Shown here piece after piece: positions 10,427-21,861 of a stretch of DNA of 64,000 bases. Origin of the DNA: Kalmusia sp. IMI 367209 (Eukaryota > Ascomycota > Dothideomycetes > Pleosporales > Didymosphaeriaceae); contig JAPEUQ010000020.1 in the NCBI GenBank assembly GCA_027946365.1, forward strand, positions 434,001 to 498,000. Direction: 5' to 3'. The notes beneath the pieces are model-generated. The model saw nothing but the letters and a program-made list of their open reading frames with translations, ran no database searches and was not told the origin of the DNA. Made by a program: the position numbers and the translations under genes. Position 1 is the stretch's first letter. Each line of letters begins with the position of its first letter.

Positions 10427-11701
10427 ATGACCCTCGACCACGCGCCGCAACCCCGTAGCATCCGCAACGACAGCGCCCAGTTCAGACAGACACTTCTCCC
10501 CCCCAATCGCGCGAGACGGGTGACGTTATTCCTCCTAAGCAAGCAGATGACACACCGGTAGCAGCTGCGGCGGCGTCGCCCTTTGCGAGATCATGGGCGC
10601 ATTTCATTGCCGGCGGGTAAGGCCTCACGCCCTGCAACCCAAGCAGCGTCAACGCGAACTCGATACTGAACTAGACACAGGCTCGGTGGCATGGCATCCG
10701 CGACACTTACGGCTCCGCTCGACGTGCTAAAGACTCGTCTACAATCCACATATTACCAACAGCATCTCGTCGCTGCGCGTGCAGCCCGCGGCCTACCTCC
10801 TATCGAGACCATGACCTTTGCCCGCAGCTCGCTGCTACACATTCGTGAGACGGGAGAGATCTTGTGGCAGGTTCCAAAGGCAGAGGGTTGGCGAGCGCTG
10901 TTCAAAGGCCTCGGTCCAAATTTGATCGGCGTTGTGCCCGCGCGCGCCATCAACTTCTACACCTATGGTAATGGGAAGAGGCTTATTAGCACCTACTTTA
11001 ATGATGGGAAAGAAACCGCATGGGTCCACCTCTGCGCAGCGGCCTTCGCGGGCGTTGTGACTGGCACAGCGACGAATCCTATTTGGCTTGTCAAAACCCG
11101 GTTACAATTGGACAAGCATTCGCATGCAGATGGGAGGGGTCGACAGTACAAGAATGCACTTGATTGTACCATGCAGACGCTGCGGAAAGAAGGCATACGA
11201 GGCCTGTACCGCGGCTTGACTGCAAGTTACCTGGGCGTCACAGAGAGTACTTTGCAATGGATGCTGTACGAACAGATGAAGATAGGCCTCGCGAACCGAG
11301 AAGAGAGGGTTGCTAACAGCGGCCGTGCACCTACTACATGGGACCAAACTGTGGCGTGGACCGGCAAAGTGTCCGCAGCCGGAGTGGCCAAGTTTGTTGC
11401 GGCTTTGATCACATACCCCCACGAGGTGAGACAGCTTGACTTGCATTTCTCGAAGGCAAATCACATACTAATCTTTCACTAGGTTGTTCGAACGCGATTA
11501 CGGCAAGCCCCTTTGAAAAACGGCCAGTTAAAGTACACCGGTCTTACGCAGTGCTTCCGTCTGATATGGAAAGAGGAGGGTATGGTAGCACTGTACGGCG
11601 GGCTGGTTCCACACATGTTCCGCGTGGTCCCGAGCGCTGCGATCATGTTCGGCACATACGAGGCAGTGCTGAAGCTCCTTGGAACAAGCAGCAATCTCTG
11701 A
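10427..11701 (+). CDS. RIM2: Mitochondrial carrier, pyrimidine nucleotide transporter type (RIM2)
   Basis: This is an inner-membrane solute carrier of the SLC25 family. Three carrier signatures are visible: PLDVLKTRL, PIWLVKTRL and PHEVVRTRL. The long matrix loop after the first signature and overall similarity point to the Rim2 pyrimidine nucleotide carriers. Exons are 10427-10616, 10681-11425 and 11483-11701; the two later introns (64 and 57 bp) are clean. The first exon is in two frames: the ATG at 10427 opens one frame, while the body needs another. One extra C in the C7 run at 10498-10504 would restore a 384-residue protein; otherwise a 92-bp intron (10455-10546) would give 353 residues. 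Yeast Rim2 is 377 residues, favouring the first. The start exon is therefore uncertain; the carrier body is secure. Confidence 0.85.
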
Positions 11702-12210
11702 CCACTTTCCTAAATTAGTCGACTTGGTTTCTCGTGCACAAATGGCGTTGCAAGAAGGTGGTAAAGGATGGATGTGATGGCGCTGATACCCACCCTTCTC
11801 CCAGATCCTGCATATATGATCTTGGTTGGTTGACATCTGGTTTTTAGCGATTGTAAGATATTGTATTACTATATGACCTCGCAATAACATCAGGTACGAG
11901 GAGTGCCATGGTCGGGGAATCTCAACATGACGTACTCAAAAAGGCGTAAATGTATACATATGCTTAGAGTTGAGTTCGTAATTCTCCATTAATATAATCA
12001 TATATGAGCGAAAGCATTGGTTCAGGAAATATTTGCCCCTCAACTAGACTGTAATCATGGATACCTGCCACATTGTACATGCACTGTAAAGAGTACACGC
12101 ATGCACTTTTGCTGAACCCCCTGTGCCGGATCCTTACAGTCCCTGAGGTCTAGTCGGCCAGCTAATCACGTGACCAATAGGCGTGCACGGATCCTTGCCT
12201 TGGCTTCCAA
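11702..12210. other. Intergenic between carrier gene and mL45 gene
   Basis: A 509-bp spacer between two plus-strand genes. The middle (about 11930-12050) is AT-rich and probably holds the upstream gene's polyadenylation region; the rest should contain the mL45 promoter. No RNA gene or repeat seen. Confidence 0.4.
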
Positions 12211-13410
12211 ATGTTCGATGCTCGTCGGACCTCCGAGCTGGTTCCGCAAACTCTCCTACGCATGCTAATTTTGCGACGCCCACACCACCCTATGTCGACA
12301 CACCTACCTCTCCGATTGCATAGGCCGCTGCCTTTGCAATGCGTCCGTTCTCCTCTCTCGAGCCGCCCTTTCTCCTCGACGAAACCGGCGTGGGCAAGGA
12401 CGCCCAGTGGCACAAGGAAAAGAGGGCGCGTTGATCCTGTCATCGCCGAGACTGCAGCGCGTCACCAGCAAGGAAAAGCATCGAGCGCGATGCAGGAGGA
12501 GCAATTGAGCGACGAGCGCAACGTACCCGACGACATCGGTCTCATACCCGGTATGGACACTGTTGGCTCTTATTGCCAATCAAAAGATATGGCACCGGCT
12601 GATGCGGAGCAGGCACCTTTGTTCACGCACCGCTATTCCCGTGGACGCCATTATCGTTGAAGGAGCGGTTATGGTATGAGTGGAAGTGGGCTACATCGCG
12701 GGTAACCGCCTGGTTTCAGTACGTCTCTTGGCCTTCACATTTGCTACGGGATTATTGGCCTGTCAAATTGACACTTGTGCAGATTGTGGCGATTCAAGCG
12801 CAGCTTTAGGTCCAAGCCGGATATGTACTTCTTTGGAAATCGCAAACAACTGAGCCACAAAGCTCTTGAAAAGTACAAACACCTTTACCAGTCGTTTGCA
12901 AGGTAAGCTAGCTCATCTTCCTCCCTCGCTCCGCGCTCGTATCTCGCTGTTCCAACGATGACTGATTGTGGCAGGGCCGATTCCAATGCGTTATCAGAAC
13001 TCTGTGTGTCCAGCGTGGCAAAGAAATTCCAGACGCGCATCGACTCCCGACCTTCAGGGCTGAAAATGCACTGGAGAATAGACGGCAACCCAACTTGCAC
13101 CATCGTTTCGAATGCGGCAAATCCACTTTCACTTCCTGGCTACGAGGAAACTGGTGTCCACCAGGTAGTCTTCCGAATTCGAAGCAATCAAACGCTCCAG
13201 CTCACCGGATCGCGCGAATTCCCCGAGTCGGCGGCAGGATACAAAGCGAAAAGCGACAAAGTCACGGAATATCTTGTCTTGCAGAGACAGTTTATTCGCG
13301 GCTCAGATAAGGACTGGATGATATGGGGCTTTACCGATTTCAGCACGAGAAAGACGATTGACGATGGTGAGGAATACGCAAGAAGAGTAAATGCTTTCCA
13401 GGTTGCATAG
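12211..13410 (+). CDS. Mitochondrial large ribosomal subunit protein mL45 / Mba1 family
   Basis: Four exons, 12211-12550, 12613-12718, 12783-12902 and 12975-13410, encode 333 residues. The Mba1/mL45 family binds the exit tunnel of the mitochondrial ribosome at the inner membrane and helps insert newly made proteins. The presequence is Arg-rich and typical of a matrix protein; either the ATG at 12211 or the one at 12262 may be used. The junction DDIGLIPG|TFV across intron 1 reproduces a conserved block of this family and fixes the acceptor at 12612. Further conserved parts are PDMYFFGNRKQLSHKALEKY, the LYQSFA|RADSNALSELC junction and the beta-sheet domain ending in WMIWGFTDFSTRKTIDD. It is convergent with the Asterix gene, 296 bp downstream. 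Confidence 0.88.
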
Positions 13411-13706
13411 TATTGAGAGGTCTTTACCTTGGATTGGCGAGCGCTTATGCGTGTGGTGCGGGTTCTCAGATGCAGGTGAAGGTAAATTATTTGTTTCGCT
13501 TTTTGGGTGGTGTAAATGTACATTGTAAGATAGCATCTGAGGTGTACGAGGTGTCTACTACACCACTAGCCATAACCCCATATTTTGACCTTCCCTTCTG
13601 TTGTTGTCACGCCAGCGGTGAAATTACCCTCTATTGGAGGACATAGTGTGGTCGCAAACCAGTAAGCTCACCGGGAGCTAAGTGAAGTGACGCAATCTCC
13701 GTACAA

Positions 13707-14494
13707 TTACGAAGGCGGTGCTGCAGGTGGGGCCTCAGTTGCAGAACCTGGTCCTGGGCGAACAGGAACGGGAGGTAGGAAGAGAGACATGTAGGACTGG
13801 TTCAATAAGCTCTACCAATCTTATAGTAAATTGACCGACACTGTGACTTACAACGAGCAGTGACATCACTGATGCTGTTAGCAATGACATAATGGCTGGG
13901 AGACGGATAACTTACAGCTCATGCCCACGGAGAAATAGGCTGGAGTGGCAGCTGTTCGTCTCTGTTCTGGGGTCTCCGCGAGCCAGGACTGTAGCGCGAA
14001 AACTACAGCAACCCTTCAATGCTATTAGCGGTATTACTTGAATCAAACCAGGAGAGACGCACCATCCGATCATTCTACCACGCATCCAAAGTCAGTGAGA
14101 GCCTTTCTATCAGTCGTCTGGAGGTCGTTCTTACTTGTTGCGAGTAAAAATCTACGGACGTCAGCGGCGCGAGGTACAAAGGGGAATGCGACTTACGGCA
14201 GCCATGGGCAGCGTGGTAGCCATCGAGCCTGCGGGCGCATTAGAGGCAATGGTATGTACGGGATGCGCGTGGCCGGGAGATACGTACTCGCCATATCGCC
14301 ATCCGACTTATCCTTCGCCGGTTCCGTGAAGGGCACGACTGCACGTCAGAGTCAGTACACGTGACGTTCATTTGGTGGATTGCAGGGCAATATATTGCTG
14401 GGCGATGGGGGAATAAACCGGACTGAAGCTCGTATGGGAGTGGCACCTGGTACGTACTCAAATCGGCGCGTCGCATATCCTTTTTGGACGCCAT
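13707..14494 (-). CDS. Asterix / UPF0139 family ER membrane protein (PAT complex)
   Basis: Eight exons encode only 117 residues: 14494-14458, 14338-14288, 14228-14197, 14151-14135, 14074-14063, 14013-13916, 13868-13852 and 13796-13707. Asterix (WDR83OS in animals) is the partner of CCDC47 in the ER PAT chaperone complex that shields polar membrane helices. The assembled protein shows the family core: SMATTLPMAAIFTRNKMIGW, a first hydrophobic helix with VVFALQSWLAETPEQRR, ATPAYFSVGMS, and a second helix with SYMSLFLPPVPVRPGPG. All eight junctions keep phase, and the conserved core crosses five of them, which supports the model strongly. Exons 4, 5 and 7 are micro-exons of 17, 12 and 17 nt. The gene is divergent from MED12. 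Confidence 0.85.
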
Positions 14495-14882
14495 CGTGAT
14501 GCAGTTGATGCTGGTGGATACAAGACGTCTATGGTAGGCAAGGTGGCACGCAAGGGGCCAGGCGGTGGGAGGTGTGGTGGTCCCACGTCGGCAGATCGCT
14601 CTTGCTCCCGCTCTCGCTGACTTCGCCGGAGCCCTGGCTAGCGCGTATCTGCTCATCGAAGCCGACCCAACTCGGCAACTACACTACAGACCCTCATTGC
14701 CTTCCTTCATTGCTGTTCTTGCTGCTTTTCTTTTTGCCTGCAAGCGCCTGTCCAGCACTGGCTGCTTCCGTATCGCTCAACCAGGAAACAGCAACGCGCA
14801 TCCACCCTGCTCCTCCGCCTACCTCGCCGCCGTCGCGCCCGCACTCTCCACCACACCCTACCATGAATCCGCCCTCTATACA
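14495..14882. promoter_or_regulatory. Divergent promoter region, Asterix / MED12
   Basis: This 388-bp region separates the two start codons. The MED12 side is rich in C and T (about 14690-14760 and 14800-14860), as in many fungal leaders. The MED12 frame is open upstream to 14565 but begins at GTG and lacks any conserved extension. Confidence 0.45.
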
Positions 14883-14886
14883 ATGA
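14863..14886 (+). promoter_or_regulatory. uORF overlapping the MED12 start codon
   Basis: An ATG at 14863 opens a seven-codon frame that ends at TGA 14884-14886. The MED12 ATG is 14883-14885, so stop and start overlap as ATGA. This arrangement suggests control by termination and reinitiation; whether the uORF is in the mRNA depends on the transcription start. Confidence 0.5.
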
Positions 14887-17800
14887 ATACCCGTCCCGCC
14901 CCAGGTGTGCAAGGCTCTGTGCAGCACCGCGGAGGCGCACCTGCGTATGCGTCAGTGCGGCGAGCGGCGAGCCAGCACGGTCAGGACCTGGTAGCGGAAT
15001 ACGACCGCGTCACCGACGACCGACGATTTCAGGCCAGACTCACGAATAAGGCAATCCAGCTCGATGGGTTGCAGATGGCCGGTGGCGAGCCTCCGCGCGA
15101 GCCCCCCAAGGGCAAGCCACCTGTCTATTTCGGCAACACTGTCGACGGCGGCATCGATCACGGCGAGCCCAGCATAGCTGCGGTACACTTACCAGTCCCC
15201 CCACGACCGAGTCTGTCAGTGCCTGGGGAGGCTTTCGGGAAGCGTCGTATACTTCCAGGAGGCACTGGCGTCAAAAGTGGCCCTGTGTCAGCGAAGACGT
15301 TCGTCCAGGATCCTCCAGCAGCCGCTATCGTTTTCCCAGGAGGGGGTGAGTCTTGGACAGAGAAGACGATGGGCGTACATGCTGACAGTCGTGCAGGAAC
15401 CATCGGCATCCATCCATGGACCGGTGATGGTCCTGAAGATGCCATGTCCGAGGCGCTGGTGAAGGGTGGCATTAGCAACAAGCCCCCGGTACCAAATGAG
15501 ACGAACACGGCCCGGCCTACGCTTTGGCCGGCTCTGAAGAGCAAATCTGGTCTTCAAACACTCTCGACAGTATTCACTGCTGTCCTCGAAAAGCGGCAGT
15601 CCACTAACCGCCTTACAACGCAGAACTCGTTCAAACCACCTCCTCGTCTGACGATACGAGACTCCAATCGAGAGGCATGGCTGTACGATCTGGCCAACCC
15701 TGACATTAATCTGCGTAGACTAAGTCGTACCATTCCCCACGGCATCGGCGGCAGAGTACTCCTCGATCAGTGTCTCAAGAAGCGGATCGACATTCCTCGG
15801 GCTTTGTGGTTGGCTAAATGCGTCGGGCTTAATGAGGTGCGGGCTCATAAACGCAAGGGCCAGGCACAAACAAATACATGGCTCCGAGGCTGGACAAGCT
15901 CAATTGAGCAATTTCTGGACGGTGTCATCACGACCGTTGGACAGCCGGATTGGCAGACTCGTATGGCATACGCGTGGGTTCTGGACTTCTTTCTGGCTGC
16001 AGCTTGACTGACACTTCTAGCATGCACCTGGTAACACTCTTGTTCAAGGAGAGACTTGTAGAAGAAGAGCACTTCATCGACTGGGTTCTAAAGAGTCTCG
16101 AGTCGTGCTCATCGGAGCGCCTCTTCATTTGGTTGATAATCATGGGCACCCCCAGTCTTTGGCATAGCCTTACCTCTTCTCGTCGTCGCAGCAGGCGTCT
16201 TGTCGAGTCGCTCCTTGGGCATGCCCAGAAGGTAGTGAACCCCAATCTGGGCTTTAAATATCATTCTAACGCAAGGTCCTAGTTTTACCACGCTGAGGGA
16301 CAAGCCCTCGAATTGCCAGTCGTTGACCTCCTTGAGAGCGCGATAGCTAAGATTACTTTAACTGTCCCGTCAAGGCTATTGCTTCCACAAACTTGGGAAA
16401 GCCACAGGGAAGTACGTCGTATCCTTGTCATGCGCAACACGAAGATTGCGGGCGTCTTCGCCGAGTTAGACCAACGAAATAAGGAGATCCTATCTCCTCC
16501 TACGAAAAAGGTTGAACCTTGGGCAACAAAGCACTCGTATAGTGCATTGTGTCGCCTCCTGGACGCTGTAGATTACAAGGCAGGCATTCCTTGGGACGCA
16601 TTGGCTTTCCAATGCGCGGAGTTGGTCCCTGACCATGCTCGTCTTATCTCAGCCGTCTTGCGGTGGGCATCGTCTCGCTACCGACAAGGCTCGCACCGTC
16701 TATATCTTGCCACTCGATTACTCCGAAAATTCAAACACTGTGGCATAGATGTTGCCGAAGGCATTATGCTTTATATCCCACACATGAGTTCAGATCACAG
16801 TCAAGAGCCCGATATCATTTCTCGAATCATAGCGGAATTAATCCGCTCCAAAACCTTTCCACTGATCAAGTATCTCAATTGGCTTATAGCAACTGGATCG
16901 CTAAACCAAGCCGAGGGACCGAACGCGGTAGGTCGCATGACGATTTCAGACTTGTCCATGAACTAACAAACCTAGCTTTCTACTTGGCCACTTCGTTTGC
17001 TTACACAAGTGCCATTGACTGGTCTTGCCGAACAGGAGTACAATCTGAGGAACACTTTGCTTCGTGGCACACGTTATACGGTTGAAGAAGAACAACAGTT
17101 CATTGAGCGTACCAAAGAGATAATACTCAAGCAGCTACCGACTTTCAGAGATGCTGGCTATGAATCTCCCCAACGGAGCCTTGAAATCGAGAGTCTCAGC
17201 CAAACCATACGCTTAGAGTCTGCGATGTGGTTGAAAACACAAGTTATATCAACAATCGAGACAGCAGACCGGTAAATTCCGCTACGTCATTTTTATTAAC
17301 AGATCTAACTGTATGCAGTGTACCTACAAAGGATGATACCAGTTCAATGGCAAGCCATAATTGCACAATGTCTCGATTTGACTTTGACACCGTTCGAAGC
17401 TATGTCGAGAAGTTTGAGGACTTGTCCATCCTAGCGGATGTTATTGCACTGGCGACTAGCTCAAATGATCCACACGTACTAAGTGCATGTACTGATGCAC
17501 TTTGTTATCACTACAAGGATTTCGTAGCCATTGGCGCCTTTGATCCGGTGTTCCAGGGGATTGTCGCGAAATACCAGGACATCAGGGCGATGCGCTTGCC
17601 GGAAAGGGAGCTTGTACTTAGCCTCAGTGTTGCGTCTCGATTGGTACAGGTCGATTCGCAACTCACGCGGCGGCTGGCCTCTGACCTCAGTCGTTACGAA
17701 CAGAAGAACTCGCCCGCCGCCTGCTCTCCTGCATCAGATACCATGGTTGATAACGTCAATTTCTTGGATCCAAGCGACGACATAGAGCGCATCTTATCAA

Positions 17801-19946
17801 GCGGCAACAGTATGGATCAACGCACCATGGAGAGAGTGTTCGTCAAAGTCACGGCTCAACTCGGTAAAGGTAGTCGCTCTAACGAGAACATCTCAAACTG
17901 GTTTCACCGTTTGCGAAATTTCGAAAGGAATACCTTCGATGCGATTCTTACTGAATGGTTATGCTCTGTGCTAGCAAACCATTCAGACGACTTACTCAAT
18001 GATGCTCTACCTCTACTGATTGCATCTGGAAGTCTGACTCTATTCAAGTACTTGGAAACGATCAAGGGTTGCATGCGACGGCTACGGCCGAGAAATCATG
18101 CCGCATGCTGTAGCGTTGCAGTTGCAGGCTTGATTAGCATCCTTCCCTATTATGATACATGCGAACCCCCACAAGATCAATACGCATACCATCTTCGGAC
18201 CGAGCAAGCTGTGTTTTATCAAACAGAGGATTGCAGCTTATTAGGTCTCATCAAGGAGACATTTGAGCTCTTTTTTGCTCTCCAAGAGGAACAAAACGAT
18301 CCACGATTCTCTCGTGTGATTTTTCATGATAGGCTTCTGAGCACACTCAGGCATTATGCAATCATCAACCCGCAAAACTTATCATTCTTGCTGGAGAGTA
18401 GCAAACGCGCCCAAGGTGGGCTAAATAGTACTCACGTCGGGGCATTGCTTGACCGCCTTCTGGATCCATCCGGTTCCTTTGGTACGTCCTTTCTATGATC
18501 TCCATCCGAGGCTTTGTCTTTACTTACGCTAATTATGTTGTAGATCTATCACGACAATCGTATGAACAACAGGCCACTTTCATCTATGAACACGTAGATC
18601 AACTGTCATTACCATTTTGTCAGTTGAAGCTTCAGCATCTCTTTATATTGACCTCAGCGTCTGAACATTCTGTGGAGAGCATACCTGCTAGTCTCATCAA
18701 TTATCTCGAAATGACGATCGAACACGACCACTCATGCTTGCTTGATCTGGTCATTGGGCAGGGTGCGAGTCTGAGAAATTTGGTAAAGAACCTTGCTCCG
18801 AACTCATTACTGTTGACTTACTGTGGCAGATCCACGAACGCGCAGAAGAAATGATTCTTCGCGACTCCGCTTTCCTGTGTGACAAAATCTCAGATTATAG
18901 CAAGATCCACATAGCGTACAAACAGTCCATCCGCCGCTGTCTAGATGTTGCCCATGCCAGCAGCACAGGCACTGCAAGAGTGGTACAGAGTACTATTCTT
19001 ATGCCGGTTGTTGAAAGGTTTCGAGGAGCTGTGGAGACTCTAAATCACGCATACAATGCGTCGCCGAGGCTGAGCCTCTTAGCAGAGACAGCTCATAGCA
19101 CCCCCAGCCTTTGCTCATGGTAAGCAAGACATCAGTATCAGGTCAATTTCCACTGATGTGCTAATGTACGGTAGGGTCAAAGCTTTGCTTCATCTTTTGG
19201 TTCTCCAAAGCCCAGGTGTGATACAGCAAGCCAACCATCAACATCAAACAGCGCTCATGGCTAGTCTTTGTAACTTGTTTACCCACCCGCAACTCGCAGA
19301 TTGTCCGCGCACTGCTCAATATATCTTCGACGTTGCCATATTTCTCTCCGATTACATTGCTGAGGACGCCCGTAAGAATCTCATACGCGTTGCATCCACA
19401 AAGGTCGGCACCGATGCTAGAATCGCATTTATCTTGGGGATTCACCCTCCGGTCGATGGCTGGCTCGCCCTTACAAAACCGATCCCCCGTTCAGCGGTTT
19501 CGCAACCAGGTCCTTCAAAACAAGGCAATTCCAGTCAACCGCAGATGCAGGGCCAACAGCAGCCCAGTACTGGAGCCATGATAGCTCAGCGATCATCAAA
19601 CCAACACCAACAACTGCAGCAACAGCAATCGCATTCTCAAGTACAGGGTCGTACGTTCCCACGTCCGCAGCATCAGCAGTCCCACAAGGACTCTCCCCAG
19701 CAAACGCAACCGATGCAAGTTGCGTCGCAACAGCGTGGCGGTCAACTACAGCGTGCGGTATCAAGCCCATCCCAGTCGTCGCCATCGCCGGCAGGGAAGA
19801 GCAACACTGCGAGACAAGAGAAGACCGACACAAGAACTGTGCCGTACGTAATCAATAGGTGGGAACTTCTCCCCGATACTAGCATCAACCCAGCAGGCAA
19901 CGAAACACCTATCGACCTCACCCTGTTCAACGCCAGGAAGGTTTGA
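14883..19946 (+). CDS. MED12: Mediator complex subunit 12 (Srb8), kinase module
   Basis: Eight exons encode 1568 residues: 14883-15973, 16021-16231, 16283-16927, 16976-17271, 17319-18481, 18544-18782, 18830-19119 and 19175-19946. Med12/Srb8 belongs to the CDK8 kinase module of Mediator and activates the cyclin C-Cdk8 kinase in the nucleus. The Med12 domain lies near residues 260-325 (WLYDLANPDINLRRLSRTIP, then LLDQCLKKRIDIPRALWLAK). The helical middle contains YLNWLIATGSLNQAEGPNA and VPLTGLAEQEYNLRNTLLRG. The last 170 residues are Gln/Ser-rich, as in the opa-like tails of Med12 proteins, and end in WELLPDTSINPAGNETPIDL. Intron 6 (18783-18829, 47 bp) is needed to keep frame. The length fits fungal orthologues. 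A uORF overlaps the start codon. Confidence 0.93.
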
Positions 19947-20930
19947 GCGTGGACTCTACACATTACCTTTTCATTTTCATTTTCATGTAATCTTATTGAC
20001 ATATCATAGCGACGGTGTTGGAACAGAGTGGTGCATACAGTGTGCGTTTTCGCACCGATGAGATGCGCGCCTCTGGTTTTTTTTTGGTTTTCCCTTTGTC
20101 CCATCATGGTTTTGTGGGACTCGTGCAGCATTTTAGTGGCAGGCATTTTCAGCGTGTGAAGGCTTATGACGACTTGACGACTGCAGCGAACCTGACTACA
20201 CCTTTAACGAAGAGATTCAAATAGATTTACGTTTACACATCTTCAAAATTTAAACCATGTGACAAAACGAACAGCACTTGTCTTTGCTTGTCTTTACCAT
20301 TGCAAGTATCTGGAAAAACTACAGGATCATGCATGTGAAGTCTTCCACCAGAGTGTGTGGAGGACGCCATGATTGGTCGACCTGCGTCTGCACCGCAGCT
20401 TTCACGGCTTTGGCAAGTCCCATGCGACGATGCACGCGTACAACGCGGCGGCGCGGCGATAAGGCGACAAGCCAACTACAAGTCCCTCGATATCCCCTGG
20501 CCTGGCTTCCAACGTGTGGCAGTGTACCAACGGTACCTACACTACGGCTTTGATCTTTGGGATTCCGTGACTCGCTCATCTTCCCTTATATCGAATACGG
20601 TCGGCGTTGGTCTACCTGGACGCCAGCGTGCGTGATCTCCGTCATGCTTGAGCATTCGAGGGCGTTACGTCCGTGTCGCTTCTGACCGTGTCCTGTTCCG
20701 TCTGAGGCATGTCAACACCAAAAGCGGAAGGAATAGTAACGAGACGACTCACGAGTTCAAAGACCGTTCGCATTGTGCCACTATGATCTTCGAACAGCAT
20801 CAGTATGAGGGGTTCGCCTGAGACTAGGTTGTCATATTAGTCACAGGCCAAAAGCGATTCGGTAGTATGCCACCATAGTCTTTAAACATTATACACGGGA
20901 CTCACCTAGAGCTTGTCTTCGGGTCGTGAT
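19947..20930. other. Intergenic between convergent MED12 and oxidase genes
   Basis: A 984-bp region with 3' ends on both sides. A T-rich stretch near 19960-19990 may be part of the MED12 terminator. Overlapping frames at 20230-20640 on both strands lack motifs and are not called. Confidence 0.4.
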
Positions 20931-21861
20931 CTAGTCAAGCCCGTTTGTGAGCCTGCTACTATGGTCTTCGGCCACGACCCAATCCCTCACCACTCCCTTC
21001 CAGTCGGCTATCCGTCCATCGCGGATGTGCACGACCACTACCCTGACCTCTTCGCCCTCGACGTAGCACCTAGTGCCGCCATCACCCTCGGCGGGGTACT
21101 CTTCTTGCCGCTGCCGTTCCAGACCGCCCCCGCCCCACAGACCGCCCTCGGGCGAACTGGAGGAGTCCACTGTTTCGCCAAATGTGTTGTTCACGAGGTG
21201 CTGCTGCTTGTACCATTCCTCTTCGGGAGAGCCGCTCGGGATCTAAGGTGTGGGTTCAGAGTCAGCGCAAGTCTGAAGGGAGGATATATCTTTGCGTACC
21301 AGCTGCGCGACGCCGTTGATGGTGGTGCTGATCCTACTGAGAGAAGCAGTGTTCATGCCCAGCAGCAGCTCGGCGAGCGATCCAGAGCGCGGGTTCGGCC
21401 GGGGTGAGGGCGAGCGCCCGCCGGTCTGGTGGAGCGTCGGCGGACGGTGCGACACCCAGTCGTGCACGAGGAGCGAGACCAGCGGGTTTGACGCTAGGTT
21501 GTGTGTCTTTTGCGAGGACGGCGGGGTCGTCATGATGATGGTAGGGTGTCGCGAGTAGGGCGTCGACGGCAGGTAGGTGTAATTCATGAGGGAGATGTGC
21601 GGCACGTTGTCGGCGGACGTTGCGAGGTGGAGCTGCGGCAGCGTCAGTTGGGAGGCGCGAAGAAAGGATCAAAAGGCCGCGGGGTCAGTTCAAGGGTGCA
21701 GTGAGGTGCAAGCTTGAGGGCGCGAAGACAAGAAACACAGATTAGCAAAGTCAACTTACGAATCGTGCATTCTGCAAGCAAACTGTCACCTCTTCGGGCA
21801 GGATATGAGCAGCGTCGGGGGCGACGGGCTGCAATACTGGCGCGGGTGGCGGTGATGGCAT
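20931..21861 (-). CDS. Pyridoxamine 5'-phosphate oxidase-like FMN-binding split-barrel protein
   Basis: Three exons, 21861-21760, 21632-21300 and 21242-20931, encode 248 residues. The fold binds FMN; relatives in yeast are the uncharacterised YLR456W and YPR172W proteins, so the substrate is not known. Conserved segments are LPEEVTVCLQNARF, HLATSADNVPHISLMNYTYL, PTIIMTTPPSSQKTHNL with NPLVSLLVHDWVSHRPP, and the C-terminal VRVVVVHIRDGRIADWKGVV. The first intron is 127 bp, longer than its neighbours, with a CTGAC branch site; the second is 57 bp. A Gly/Glu-rich loop interrupts the last exon. The ATG at 21861 is the first in frame; upstream the frame opens only through TTG. Confidence 0.82.
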
